Shown here: in pieces, positions 18,001 through 26,654 of the stretch | Layout of the letters: every line of letters begins with the position of its first letter | Position numbering within the stretch: position 1 is the stretch's first letter | DNA from: Pyxidicoccus sp. MSG2 | GTDB lineage: Bacteria; Myxococcota; Myxococcia; Myxococcales; Myxococcaceae | NCBI RefSeq assembly: GCF_026626705.1 | Contig: NZ_JAPNKC010000001.1 | Coordinates: 3,906,001-3,970,000, forward strand | Reading direction: 5' to 3' | DNA length: 64,000 nucleotides | The notes under the pieces: generated by a model | Told to the model about the DNA's origin: nothing | Database searches by the model: none | The model's input: only the letters and a program-made list of their open reading frames with translations | Position numbers and translations under genes: made by a program

Positions 18001-19690
18001 ACACCGGCTCGTTCTCCGGCGGGCCGTTGCAGGCGAACAGCGGGTAGGCGGTGCTGTTGGCCGCCTTCAGGGCCGTCAGGTCCTTGCCCACCTCGCCCTT
18101 GAGGCACACCGCCTTGGCGGCGCCGCAGACGTCCAGGGTGTCGCAGGTGTCCGTGCCCTTCAGCCCGTCCACCAGGGTGCCGTCGCCGTAGAGCGCCTTG
18201 CCGCCGCGCATGGTGAGGACCACGTCCTCCGGGTTGGCGGTGATGACCGCGCGGTGCGGCGAGGCGGCGAAGGTGCGCAGCCGGTAGATGGACAGGTCTC
18301 CCACCTTGCCGTTGGCGATGCGGCCCACCTTCTCGAAGATGTCCGTGGCGTCCGCGGCGTTGGCCGTCACCATGCGCCACATCTGCTCGTCGGACAGCGT
18401 CTTCGCGAAGTACGTGGCGTTGAGGTAGTCCGCGCACTGCAGCTCGCGCAGCAGGTTCATGGAGCCGGACTGAATCCAGTCGGTGCCCAGGGCGATGTTC
18501 ACCCCCAGGTGCTTGAAGGCCGGCACCATGGCCGTGTCGCCGTACAGCGCGATGTTGGAGCGCGGCGACCAGATGAGGCCGGTGCCCCGCGCCGCCATGC
18601 TCGCCATCTCCTTCGCCGTCAGGCCGATGCCGTGGATGATGGACGTGCGCGCGAAGAGCACGTCGGAGTTGCCCGCGGACAGACAGCGGAACTCGTTGAG
18701 CGCCCGCTCGTCGATGCCCTCGGCGATGTGCGGCAGGTAGGCGCCCACCTTCGGCAGCCCGGAGGACGACGGCAGCGCCGGGTAGCTGCAACCCGTGGTC
18801 AGCGTCTCACCCGCGGAGTCGCCCAGCGGGAAGGTGTCCGAGTCCGCGTAGCCCTCCTCGAGCCCCTCCTGGCGGGCCAGCGTGCTGACGTCCACGTTGC
18901 GCAACAGGCCCGGAGAGCCACCGGCGCCCGCGACGGAGGTGGTGCCGGCCATCAGCTGCCGCAGTTCCTGGAAGCCGATGATGTCGCTGGCCGTCTTGCT
19001 GCCGTTGTTGTCCACCCGGGTGTGCCCGCCCAGGCCGCGGCGCCAGTCCTGGCGCTGCTCGAAGCGCTCCTCCGTGCCGACATACGGCTTGTCGGGGAAG
19101 GTGATGTGGTCGTGCGGGTTGATGAGGCCCGGGGAGATGACACCCGTCGGGCACGACACCTGCGTGGCCTCGGCCGCGCCGGCCGCGCCGGCGCAGTCAC
19201 ATGCGGAGCACTGGATGATGCCCTTGTCGTCCACCAGCACCTGGCCGCCCAGTAGCGTCTCGCCGTCCTTCAGCACCACGCCCGTGAAGAGGCGCGCGCC
19301 GTTGCCGGCCTTCGTCACCTCGCAGGTGGCCCCGCTCGGAAGCGCCGGCGCGGACGCGGCGGCGCAGCGGGTGGTGGCGAACGAGCAGTCCGAAGCGCAG
19401 GCGTCACCGTCGGCGATGTTGCCGTCGTCGCATACCTCCAGGCCGTCCACGCGCCCGTTCCCACATTGGCCGCCCCCCGTCGGCGTCGGCGTACAGTCCG
19501 CCTGGCAACCGTCACCGTTGGTGGTGTTGCCGTCGTCGCACTGCTCGCTTCCCTCCTTCACGTTGTTGCCACAGACGGGCGGGGCAACGCCGCAGCCATC
19601 CCCCTTGCAGGCGGGGTCGTCCGAACATCCGGCGTGGAAGAGCAGGACCGCGCCAAGCGCGGCCAGCAGGAAGCGTGGGGACATTCGCAT
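15026..19690 (-). CDS. Chimeric lipoprotein: amidohydrolase, thrombospondin-3 repeats, beta-domains, lamin-tail domain
   Basis: A 1554-residue protein; start ATG 19690 after GGGAGA. The lipobox HAGC gives Cys22. Next come two myxobacterial Cys-rich repeats (CGN...[12 protein letters not shown], residues ~40-102) and an ATZ/TRZ-type amidohydrolase (~125-520). The metal motifs are intact: HDH (193-195), 'LPHIAEG', 'IIHGIG' and 'GTDWIQSG'. Thrombospondin type-3 calcium repeats ('[14 protein letters not shown]') follow at ~600-750, then an OB/beta region. Three or more ~110-residue beta-sandwich repeats like Calx-beta come next. The last ~150 residues are lamin-tail-like ('[24 protein letters not shown]'). 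An anchored surface hydrolase acting outside the cytoplasm is inferred; the substrate is unknown. Confidence 0.88.
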   Translation of the reverse strand: MRMSPRFLLAALGAVLLFHAGCSDDPACKGDGCGVAPPVCGNNVKEGSEQCDDGNTTNGDGCQADCTPTPTGGGQCGNGRVDGLEVCDDGNIADGDACASDCSFATTRCAAASAPALPSGATCEVTKAGNGARLFTGVVLKDGETLLGGQVLVDDKGIIQCSACDCAGAAGAAEATQVSCPTGVISPGLINPHDHITFPDKPYVGTEERFEQRQDWRRGLGGHTRVDNNGSKTASDIIGFQELRQLMAGTTSVAGAGGSPGLLRNVDVSTLARQEGLEEGYADSDTFPLGDSAGETLTTGCSYPALPSSSGLPKVGAYLPHIAEGIDERALNEFRCLSAGNSDVLFARTSIIHGIGLTAKEMASMAARGTGLIWSPRSNIALYGDTAMVPAFKHLGVNIALGTDWIQSGSMNLLRELQCADYLNATYFAKTLSDEQMWRMVTANAADATDIFEKVGRIANGKVGDLSIYRLRTFAASPHRAVITANPEDVVLTMRGGKALYGDGTLVDGLKGTDTCDTLDVCGAAKAVCLKGEVGKDLTALKAANSTAYPLFACNGPPENEPVCSPRRASTDPKWLASRNNSTVYTSEVTADDKDGDGIADSADNCPTIFNPVRPVDNGAQADSDGDRVGDACDPCPLAANTTTCTTPNPADDDGDGVATWKDNCPFLANPGQADGDSDGKGDACDGCPAQAGGTCANPDPTDPDRDGVLTPGDNCAYLANPDQKDTDGDGQGDACDPCAAANPDGASCPTTIQEMKTPVNGAITLLNTKVALSDVIVTALNATGTSGYFVQAAPQGQSADYSAIYVFGPKADVAVGDRLDISQATLALYRGLLELTNVTFTKRSAGNVLPAPVVVRTEEVRTGGPRAEKLDGVLLQVRDVTLTGATNSFDEFIVDENPSGDGATTGLKVDDQAFDYPLQAPGTKYVSLTGVLTFSFNEYRLLPRSANDMRVPLPPLPALTGFTGGDFIRVGSASGNTFPTVLTVTMASTFPEEVSVAITSSDSTALTAVAGGVLIPAGQTSATVRLDPLAQAAAVTLTATLGDSTRQHTVRVLGQNEQPTVHQLTPAAVTMVPGGTVTLTVELDRPAPANTTVALSVDPATGFGTFGVANATLAVATDATRATFTFTADADATGTTGTVTATLGSSASTTVTLDQDAPRLVSVEALEAGPVPAGGTREFRVTVDRPVTADTAVALAATPGTAGARYGSVPATVTLTTGQTEATFTFTADADGGGAGKVSASLFGITRQADLTVTPPPPKLSTLSPATATVMTGKTFTFTVTLDRPAQTDETDVALTLEPATGVGSVPATVRVARDATTATFTFTANNVDAPAQVALKASFGGVEKTAQVTVDVPAGAGLVINEVDYDMPGAGDSMEFVEIYNSSSRSVSLTTLFLVLVNGSNMTSYQKVALSEVAGGALGAGEYLVIGSANVVGPLAGRPGVKTLQKGTTDYIQNGAPDAAAIYDSAQDALIDSISYEGNVTQATIAGSTKKFDLREGTADTAKLEDSGTVAGSLSRGADSADTNVNFADFHFTTSITPGAVNAITTPPPPAP

Positions 19691-19917
19691 TTCGTGGGTC
19701 TCCCGGCGGACACCGCCACGGGGAAGGTGGCAGGTCCTTGGCACGCACGGAGCGTACCCCGTGAAACATTTCAGCGACACCTTACGTACTGAGTCCAGCG
19801 CCCTGGAGTCCCAGCAGGCATCCTGGTCGCGCAGTGCGTTAGCCTCACACGCATGGTGTCGCAATCTTTGGTACTTCAGCCTTTGGCACGCCATCCATTC
19901 ATAAGAGCACCCACATC

Positions 19918-21528
19918 ATGACCTCCCACACCCAGACGAGTCCCGTCTCGCGCTTCCTCGACAGCCACCTGCGCCGGGACGCACAGGGTCGGGAGCTGTC
20001 CGTGGCCCGCTTCATGGCGGGCCTGTCCGGTGCCTCGGTGGTGGTGGCGGCGGCGCTGGGGCCCTCGCTGGGCTGGGGGCTGACGCAGGCGCTGATGGGG
20101 CTCTCCGCGGTGCTGTGCGTCTGGTACACGGTGCTGTGGCGGGTGCTGCGCTCGGGCGTGTTCCACCCGGTGGTGCCGTGGATCAACGTGGCCATCGAGG
20201 TGAGCATCCCCGCGGTGGTGCTGGCCTTCGACCTGCGCTACCAGGGGCCCGTCTACGCGCTCACCGCGCCCACGCTCGTCATCTGGCCCACGCTGATTAC
20301 GCTGGCCACGCTGCGCAGCAACCCGCGGCTGGCGCTCTCCGCCGGCATCCTCGTCGCCGCGGAGTACCTGGGCATCTACTTCCTCTTCGTGCGGCCGCTC
20401 CTGCCGGACGAGACGCTCATCACCCTCACCCCGCGCTTCATCGCCACGCGCGCCTTCTTCTTCGTCGCCGCGGGCGTCTTCACCGCCATCCTCGCGCGCC
20501 ACTTCCTCCAGCTCACCCGGGGCGCGCTGTCCGCCCTGCGCGAGCAGGAGGTCATGGGCAAGTACGTGCTGCACGAGCGCATCGGCGCGGGCGGCATGGC
20601 GGAGGTGTACCGCGCCACCTACTGCCCCGAGGGCGGCTTCCAGAAGGCGGTGGCCCTCAAGCGCATCCTCCCGGCCTTCACGGACAACGAGGAGTTCGTC
20701 ACCCTCTTCCGCCACGAGGCGGAGCTGTGCTCCTCGCTCAACCACCCCAACATCGTCCAGGTGTTCGATCTGGGCCGCCACGGCGGCACCTACTTCCTCG
20801 CCATGGAGTTCGTGGACGGGCTGCCGCTGAGCAGCCTCTCCAGGTCGCTGGGACGCAAGCCCCTGCCGCTGGCGGCCGCCACGTACGTCGCCGCGGAGCT
20901 GGCGTCCGCACTGGACTACCTCCACCGCAAGACGGGCCCGGACGGCCAGCCGCTGCACCTGGTGCACAGAGACCTCAACCCACCCAACGTGCTGGTGTCC
21001 CGCTTCGGCGACGTGAAGCTGTCGGACTTCGGCATCGCCCGGGGCGCGGCGCGCGCCCAGCTCACCATGGCCGGCAGCGTGCGCGGCAAGCTGGGGTACA
21101 TGGCCCCCGAGCAGGCCATGGGCCGGCCCTTCGACGGGCGCGCGGACCTCTTCGCGCTCGGGCTCACCCTCTATGAAGCTCTCACCGGACGACGCGCGCT
21201 GCACGCCGCCACGGATGAGCTGCTGCTGCGCGCGGCGGTGGACCAGCAGGTGGAGCCGCCGTCGCGCCTCAACCCGGAGGTGCCCGCGGCGCTGGACGCG
21301 GTGGTGATGCGCCTCTTGGAGAGGGACCCGGCGCGCCGCACCGCCACCGGCGCGGAGCTGCGCTCGCAGTTGCTCGCCCTGGAAGGCGCGGCGGCACCCT
21401 TCCCCCGCGGGCAGGCGCTGATGGCGCAGGCGGCGCGCGAAGCGCAGGAGCAGGCGCGCCGCGCGGTGGCGGCACAGGAAGAAGCGGACCACGTGCCCAC
21501 CAGCCGCAAACTCACCGCACGGGCCTGA
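19918..21528 (+). CDS. Ser/Thr protein kinase with N-terminal multi-pass membrane domain
   Basis: A 536-residue protein. Residues ~25-195 contain about six hydrophobic segments with short loops; the kinase domain starts at ~217. It has the glycine loop IGAGGMAEV, Lys in VALKRI, catalytic HRDLNPPN, DFG in SDFGIA, and APEQ. Asn replaces the usual Lys of HRDLKP, as in several myxobacterial kinases. The C-terminus is Ala/Gln/Glu-rich with no added sensor. Most bacterial kinases of this class have the kinase first and one membrane helix after it, so the order here is reversed. It is divergent from the amidohydrolase lipoprotein. The signal is unknown. Confidence 0.9.
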   Translation: MTSHTQTSPVSRFLDSHLRRDAQGRELSVARFMAGLSGASVVVAAALGPSLGWGLTQALMGLSAVLCVWYTVLWRVLRSGVFHPVVPWINVAIEVSIPAVVLAFDLRYQGPVYALTAPTLVIWPTLITLATLRSNPRLALSAGILVAAEYLGIYFLFVRPLLPDETLITLTPRFIATRAFFFVAAGVFTAILARHFLQLTRGALSALREQEVMGKYVLHERIGAGGMAEVYRATYCPEGGFQKAVALKRILPAFTDNEEFVTLFRHEAELCSSLNHPNIVQVFDLGRHGGTYFLAMEFVDGLPLSSLSRSLGRKPLPLAAATYVAAELASALDYLHRKTGPDGQPLHLVHRDLNPPNVLVSRFGDVKLSDFGIARGAARAQLTMAGSVRGKLGYMAPEQAMGRPFDGRADLFALGLTLYEALTGRRALHAATDELLLRAAVDQQVEPPSRLNPEVPAALDAVVMRLLERDPARRTATGAELRSQLLALEGAAAPFPRGQALMAQAAREAQEQARRAVAAQEEADHVPTSRKLTARA

Positions 21529-21630
21529 CGTCCGCCGTCCTCGTAGGGGCGGGCAGGCGAGCAAACCGCTGCGTCCCCGCGCCGTCCGCGCTATCAAGGC
21601 GCCGCCGATTCCCCACCAGGAGCCCGCACC

Positions 21631-22482
21631 TTGGACGTCGCCGTCCTCACCTACTCCGGCCTGCCCCAGCTCGACGCGTTCGATTACCCGCTCCTGCCCG
21701 CGCTGGCGGACCTGGGCGTGGACGCGCGCCCCGTCGTCTGGGACGACCCGGCCGTGGACTGGCGCACCGTGCGCGTGGCCGTGGTCCGCTACACGTGGGA
21801 CGCGCACCTGCGGCGCGACGAGTTCGTCGCCTGGGCGGAGCGTGTGGGCCGCCTCACCCGCCTCTACAACCCGGCCGACGTCCTGCGCTGGAACACGCAC
21901 AAGCTGTACCTGCGCGAGCTGGAGGCGAAGGGCGTCCCGGTGACGCCCACCGTCTGGGTGGAGCGCGGCGGCGGCCTGGACGTGGGCGCGCTGGCCCGCG
22001 AGCGCGGCTGGGACGCGGTGGTGCTCAAGCCCGCCGTGTCCGCGGGCGCGCTGAAGACGTACGTCTTCCCCCGCTCGGACGCGAAGGAGGCCACCGCGCG
22101 CGTCACCGAGCTGGCCGCCGGGTGCGAGGTCATGGTGCAGCCCTACCTCACCTCCTTCGAGACGGAGGGCGAGCGCAGCTACATCTCCTTCGACGGGGCC
22201 TTCAGCCACGCGGTGCACCGGCCGCCCACGCTGCCGAGCGCGCCGCGCGGCTTCTCCGAGCCCCGCACCTTCACGCCCGACAACCCGGCGGAAGTCCGGC
22301 TGGCCCAGTCCGTGCTGGAGGCCATTGGCCAGCCCCTGCTCTACGCGCGCGTGGACGTGGCCACCGACAACGCCGGCCACCCGCGGCTCCAGGAGGTGGA
22401 GGTGACGGAGCCTCGCCTCTTCCTCTCGCTCGACGCGGGAGCCCCGGGCCGGCTGGCCCGGGCCATCGCCGCGAAGCTGTGA
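21631..22482 (+). CDS. ATP-grasp ligase-like protein
   Basis: A 283-residue protein with a TTG start at 21631 preceded by CAGGAGC. The N-terminal alpha/beta preATP-grasp part is 'VAVLTYSGLPQLDAFDYPLLPALADLGVDARPVVWDD'. The ATP-grasp part includes 'NTHKLYLRELEAKGVPVTPTVWV', 'DAVVLKPAVSAGALKTYVF', 'MVQPYLTSFETEGERSYISFDG' and a late 'LQEVEVTEPRLFLSL' where the metal-binding acids lie. It resembles the glutathione-synthetase/RimK-like group that joins a carboxylate to an amine. Substrates are unknown. It is a stand-alone gene, convergent with the esterase lipoprotein. Confidence 0.8.
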   Translation: MDVAVLTYSGLPQLDAFDYPLLPALADLGVDARPVVWDDPAVDWRTVRVAVVRYTWDAHLRRDEFVAWAERVGRLTRLYNPADVLRWNTHKLYLRELEAKGVPVTPTVWVERGGGLDVGALARERGWDAVVLKPAVSAGALKTYVFPRSDAKEATARVTELAAGCEVMVQPYLTSFETEGERSYISFDGAFSHAVHRPPTLPSAPRGFSEPRTFTPDNPAEVRLAQSVLEAIGQPLLYARVDVATDNAGHPRLQEVEVTEPRLFLSLDAGAPGRLARAIAAKL

Positions 22483-22494
22483 AGCGCTGACGGC

Positions 22495-23913
22495 CTACAG
22501 GCCGCACACCTTCGGGTCCGCGTTGCGGAAGGAGCACAGGAGCTTCGGCAGGCGCTTCTTCCAGAAGGACCAGTCGTGCGCGGCGCCCGGCTCGTTCCAG
22601 TGCGCCACGGTGTACCCCTTGCCCTTGAGCGCCGCGACGAACTGGAGGCTGGACTGGCAGTCGTCGCCGCCCTCCTCTCCGTCGCGGGTGCAGCCCGCGG
22701 TGGGCGAGCCGTGGTCCACGTAGAAGCGCAGCGCCACCACCGGGTCCTGCCCCGCGCGGACCACCATCGCGTTGCCGTCATCCCGGTCAATCTGCCCGTC
22801 GTGCGGCCAGAAGAGCGAGCCGGACTGGCAGCCCACGAAGCCGAAGCGCTCCGGCATCTGGAAGCCCGCGTACACGGAGATGAGGCCGCCCAGCGACGCG
22901 CCGGAGATGCCGGTGTCCTGGGGCCCCGTCTTCACCCGGAAGGCCGCCTCCACGCGCGGCATCAGGTCATCGCGGAGGAAGCCCAGGTACTCGTTGCCCA
23001 GCGGCGTGGGCCAGTTCGGGTCCTTCTTCGGGGGAAAGGTGTACTGCGCCAGGCGCACGTTCTGGTTGGGCAGCGCCACGAAGACGAGCACCGCCGAGTC
23101 CCCCGGGTGGGCCGCGTACCAGCCGTCCGCGGCCTCGGCAAAGGACTCGCGGGTGAGGCTCTCGTTGCCGTCGTGGAAGTACATGACGGGCAGTGACGGG
23201 CAGTCCGGTCCGTCGTACGCCGCGGGCGTGTACACGAAGACGTCTCGCGCGTCGTCCAGGGCGGTGGCGTGCACGCCGTACCACGCGGTGAGCCGGCCCT
23301 TCGTCTTGTCCTGCAGGCCCGGGTACACCAGCGAGTTGAACTGCCCCACGTCGTTGCGGTTGAGGCCGTCCCACACCACGTGGTGCGCGGCCGGGTCCTG
23401 GAAGTAGTTGCCGGCCTTCACCAGCTTGTACGGCTGCGGGCCGGTGCGGGGGATGTCCACCTCCGCCACGTACAGGTCCGTGTCCCGCACCTGCACCAGC
23501 GGCGTGGCGGTGGCGGACCACTCGTTGAAGGCGCCCGCCACGAAGGTGTCCCGCCCGGCGTCGCCGCGCACGAAGAAGGCCACCCGGGGGCGGATGGAGC
23601 TGGCGTCATTCACCAGCGGCGCGCCGCCCTGCTCGGCCACCAGCGCCACGAAGCGGTCGATGGCCGCCACGCGCGCCTCGCCCGTCGTCGCGCGGCTCAT
23701 CTCCAGCTGCAGCTCCGACAGGAGCGACATGGGCGCGCCGTGCACCACCGTGTCGCGCTGGCACGCCGAGGGCTCCTGGGGCCCGGCGTCCGGCGTCCCT
23801 CCGTCGGGGAACGTCTGGGTGAAGGGCGGGGGCGGCGGGGTTCCGGAGGCCGGAGAGTCTTCACAGGCGACCCACAGGGTCGCGCACAGCACGACGGCGG
23901 ACAGACGGCGCAT
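22495..23913 (-). CDS. Esterase lipoprotein with N-terminal sugar-binding-like beta domain
   Basis: A 472-residue protein from ATG 23913; a GTG just upstream is an alternative. The signal peptide ends at WVAC (Cys17), giving a lipoprotein. A Pro-rich linker is followed by an early-set domain like CBM48/isoamylase-N ('VAFFVRGDAGRDTFVAGAFNEWSATATPLVQV...PYKLVKAGNYFQDPAAHHV'), then an enterochelin-esterase-type alpha/beta hydrolase with nucleophile GASLGG and a late catalytic His in 'GAAHDWSFW'. The architecture matches Fes-like and feruloyl-esterase-like enzymes. Extracytoplasmic ester hydrolysis is inferred; the substrate is open. The same family appears truncated at the left window edge. Confidence 0.85.
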   Translation of the reverse strand: MRRLSAVVLCATLWVACEDSPASGTPPPPPFTQTFPDGGTPDAGPQEPSACQRDTVVHGAPMSLLSELQLEMSRATTGEARVAAIDRFVALVAEQGGAPLVNDASSIRPRVAFFVRGDAGRDTFVAGAFNEWSATATPLVQVRDTDLYVAEVDIPRTGPQPYKLVKAGNYFQDPAAHHVVWDGLNRNDVGQFNSLVYPGLQDKTKGRLTAWYGVHATALDDARDVFVYTPAAYDGPDCPSLPVMYFHDGNESLTRESFAEAADGWYAAHPGDSAVLVFVALPNQNVRLAQYTFPPKKDPNWPTPLGNEYLGFLRDDLMPRVEAAFRVKTGPQDTGISGASLGGLISVYAGFQMPERFGFVGCQSGSLFWPHDGQIDRDDGNAMVVRAGQDPVVALRFYVDHGSPTAGCTRDGEEGGDDCQSSLQFVAALKGKGYTVAHWNEPGAAHDWSFWKKRLPKLLCSFRNADPKVCGL

Positions 23914-24111
23914 CACGTTTCCAGGAGGCTGGGGGCCTTGACGGAGGGGCGATCAGCAGGCGCCGCATGGGACCTGCGACAGCATGTGGGAGTGGGTGTA
24001 CTACAGGCCCCGGCCCGCGCGCGAGTGGGGGTGCCCCGCCGATTCGTGGACCCGTGGACAACCTGTTGCGGCTTGTGCCGCACGCTGCCCTGAGGGAGGT
24101 TATGAGTCCTC

Positions 24112-24648
24112 ATGGCCCGCGCTCTGTTGCTCTCGCTGCTCGTGCGTCAGCACCTGGCACTCAAGGAGAAGTTTCGCGCCAAGTACCCACACCCGTGGCT
24201 GGTGTGGGAGGCGGGTGCGTGGAACGTCCCGGAGACGCTGGAGGGCAACGTGGCGGCCACGCGGCTGCCGCTGACGGACCTGCGCGACTGCCTGCCCGCC
24301 GGGGACGCCATGTGCTTCGAGCTGGTGGCCATGGCCGAGCGGGGCCCCATCGGCCTGGGGCGCGCCTCGCACAACGCCATGGTCGTCAATGACGCCACGG
24401 TGTCCCGCGAGCAGCTCGTCCTGAGCCCCACGCCGGACGGGCAGTGGCAGGTGACGCGCCTGCCCGGCTCGCGCCCCGTGTCGCTGGAAGGCGTGTCGCT
24501 GGAGCCCGAGCAGCCCGCCGTCCTGCGGCCGGGCCTTCAGCTCCAGGTAGGCGACGTGCGCCTCACCTTCCATGACGCGGAGGGCTTCAACGAGCGCATC
24601 GGCCGCATCGCCGCGCAGGTCATGGCCCAGGCCGCCGCGCCCCGCTGA
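24112..24648 (+). CDS. FHA-domain protein
   Basis: A 178-residue protein; a GGGAGG precedes ATG 24112. Residues ~83-165 form a forkhead-associated domain ('IGLGRASHNAMVVNDATVSREQLVLSPTPDGQWQVTRLPGSRPVSLEG...LQVGDVRLTF'). It has the expected Gly-Arg and Ser-Arg-Glu motifs, the latter with Arg-Glu in place of Arg-His. FHA domains bind phosphothreonine. The N-terminal ~80 residues are unassigned. It converges with a Ser/Thr kinase gene (24817-26322), a plausible partner, but this is only proximity. Confidence 0.8.
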   Translation: MARALLLSLLVRQHLALKEKFRAKYPHPWLVWEAGAWNVPETLEGNVAATRLPLTDLRDCLPAGDAMCFELVAMAERGPIGLGRASHNAMVVNDATVSREQLVLSPTPDGQWQVTRLPGSRPVSLEGVSLEPEQPAVLRPGLQLQVGDVRLTFHDAEGFNERIGRIAAQVMAQAAAPR

Positions 24649-24816
24649 GCGTCCGACGTCCGGCCCCGAGTGGTGCCGAGGGAGCGGACCCGGCAGGACG
24701 CCCCACACTCCCCAGCGAGGTGGAAGCCAGGTGGACCTGGAAGGATGCCTCACGCCGCCCATGCGGACGACGGCGCCACCACCACCAGCAGCACCCGCGG
24801 GACCCGCGACAGACCG

Positions 24817-26322
24817 CTACGGGGCCGCGAACGGGTCGATGACCCTATCGCGCCCCTTTTTCTCCTTCCGGGTTTCCGGCCGCGAGGGGCCCGGCGCGTG
24901 CCGGGGCGCCGTCTGGGCCTTGGCGAGCGGAAACTCCAGCGACGCATGCTCGTCCAGCCGCACCACCCGCTCCGCCGGGACGTAGCCGGCCAGCTCCACC
25001 CGCAGGCCGATGGGCGCGTTGCCCCCGGGGAGCTCCTTGATGAGCGGCGTGACGCCCAGCACCTCGCCCGTGTCCGCGCGCAGCACCTTCGCCCCTTCCG
25101 GGAACGAGCGCACCGTGAGGGTGACGGGCCCGTGCGCCACGGCCGTGGGCGCCTCCGCCGCCGCCACCACCGACGCGGCTCCCGGCATCAGCGGCGCGGG
25201 CGCAAGCGCGGGCTCGCGCGCGAGCCGGAGCCCGGACCAGGTGAGCACGCCGGACACCAGCGCCAGCACCGCCGCGCCGGCCGCCAGCGCCACGCGGGGA
25301 GGCAACCGCCCCACCGCCGCGCGCATCCGCTGCGTGGGCCGCTCCGAGGGGTCCACCGCCTCGGCGGCGGACGCCGTCTGCGCGGGCGTCGTGGGCAACA
25401 TCAACAGCGCCGTGGTCACCTCCGCCAGGCTCTGCGGCCGCGCCTCCGGCTCCTTGGCGAGGCAGCGGAGGACGAGCTCGGACAACTTCGGCGGCAGCGG
25501 CTCGCCCGAGGGCAGGTGCGTGGGCAGCGGCGGCGGCGGCTGGGTGATGATTTGAACCACCAGCTGTCCGAAGGCCGGCGCCAGGAAGGGCGGCCGCCCG
25601 GAGAGCAGCTCGAAGAGGATGTTGCCCACCGCGTAGACGTCCGCGCGCGGGTCCACCTGCAGGCCCGCGGCCTGCTCCGGGGCCATGTATGCGGGCGTGC
25701 CGATGATGGTGCCGTCCAGCGTCCCCGTGGTGTTGCCCTCGGACGTGAGGAGCTTCGCCACGCCGAAGTCCAGCACCTTCACGAAGTCCGGCTGGCCCGC
25801 GCGGTGGATGATGAAGAGGTTGTCCGGCTTGATGTCCCGGTGCACCACCCCCACCTGGTGCGCCGCCCCCAGCGCCGCGCACACCTGCACGACGATGCGC
25901 TGGATGCGCGCGAGCGTCAGCTTCTCCTCCTGGGCAAGCGATGACAGGCTCTGCCCGCGCAACAGCTCCATCACGCAGTAGACGTGCCCGCCCTCACCCT
26001 CGTCCACGAAGTCGAAGATTTCGACGATGTGCTCGTGGTTGATCTGGTTGACGGTGCGCGCCTCCTGGAAGAAGCGCTGCACGAAGCCGCTGTCCCGCGC
26101 GTGCTCGGCCTTGAGCACCTTGAGCGCCACCTGACGCCCCAGCCGCGCATGGCGCGCCTGGAACACCTTGCCCATGGACCCCTCTCCGAGGAGTCGCTCG
26201 AGCTGGTAGTTCCCCAGCATGGAGCCTTCCCGCAGCTCCACGTCGGACCGGTTCACGACGCCAGCCACGGCGCCCCCGGCGGTAGACAGGACGGTCTGTG
26301 CGAAGAGGTCATCGGAGCCCAT
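24817..26322 (-). CDS. Ser/Thr protein kinase with membrane helix and PEGA domain
   Basis: A 501-residue protein. The kinase domain (~36-310) has LLGEGSMGKVF, VALKVL, HRDIKPDN, DFGVAK and APEQ. A Pro/Ala linker leads to one membrane helix (~344-366, 'RVALAAGAAVLALVSGVLTW'). The extracytoplasmic part carries a PEGA domain (~405-475, 'VTLTVRSFPEGAKVLRADTGEVLGVTPL'), and a basic tail follows. This is the standard receptor-kinase layout with cytoplasmic kinase and external sensor. The downstream region on the same strand begins with a 332-bp gap. An FHA gene lies opposite its 3' end. Confidence 0.92.
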   Translation of the reverse strand: MGSDDLFAQTVLSTAGGAVAGVVNRSDVELREGSMLGNYQLERLLGEGSMGKVFQARHARLGRQVALKVLKAEHARDSGFVQRFFQEARTVNQINHEHIVEIFDFVDEGEGGHVYCVMELLRGQSLSSLAQEEKLTLARIQRIVVQVCAALGAAHQVGVVHRDIKPDNLFIIHRAGQPDFVKVLDFGVAKLLTSEGNTTGTLDGTIIGTPAYMAPEQAAGLQVDPRADVYAVGNILFELLSGRPPFLAPAFGQLVVQIITQPPPPLPTHLPSGEPLPPKLSELVLRCLAKEPEARPQSLAEVTTALLMLPTTPAQTASAAEAVDPSERPTQRMRAAVGRLPPRVALAAGAAVLALVSGVLTWSGLRLAREPALAPAPLMPGAASVVAAAEAPTAVAHGPVTLTVRSFPEGAKVLRADTGEVLGVTPLIKELPGGNAPIGLRVELAGYVPAERVVRLDEHASLEFPLAKAQTAPRHAPGPSRPETRKEKKGRDRVIDPFAAP

Positions 26323-26654
26323 GATGGGAAGAACTTTCCATGATCGGGTCCAACGGCAACCCTCTCACGACAGTCTGTCTTCCCAGGGACGGCGAACTTG
26401 TCGGGCTGTGAGAATTCGCGATGCCTCATGTGGGGAGTTTCCGAGGGAACGCCCTCGGAGCAACACCCACCCGCCCCACCAGGGCTGTTCGCCAGTCGCC
26501 ATGCCGGGGCCGCATCCGCCCATCGGTGACTGACGACCAACGAACAGTGCGGGAGTGACGGATTCACGACGCGGGGGCTCGGGAGTCGAAGCAGGGTGGA
26601 TGGCGGGGGTGCGCGGCGGGGACTCGGGGGAGGACCCCGCCGCGGGTCAGGCGA
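26323..26654. other. Non-coding region upstream of the PEGA kinase
   Basis: About 332 bases with no supported gene. It must hold the kinase promoter (minus strand) and the terminator of the MopE-repeat operon. A short palindrome GACAG-T-CTGTC lies at 26369-26379, 47 bp before the kinase start; its meaning is uncertain. Confidence 0.5.
26612..26644 (-). terminator. Terminator hairpin of the PEGA/MopE operon
   Basis: Perfect 10-bp stem CGCGGCGGGG / CCCCGCCGCG with a 13-base loop, placed 11 bases past the stop of the MopE-repeat gene. No clear T-run follows. Confidence 0.55.

Noticed and set aside
14942-19255. Very long open frame on the plus strand opposite the amidohydrolase gene
   Set aside because: It is Arg/His/Gly-rich shadow coding from a G+C-rich gene; the minus strand has clear domains.
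19762-19773. Imperfect palindrome TGAAACATTTCA between divergent genes
   Set aside because: It is short and mismatched at the centre; nothing ties it to a regulator in the window.
24112-26322. FHA protein and kinase treated as one regulatory operon
   Set aside because: They are convergent, not co-transcribed; only proximity supports a link.
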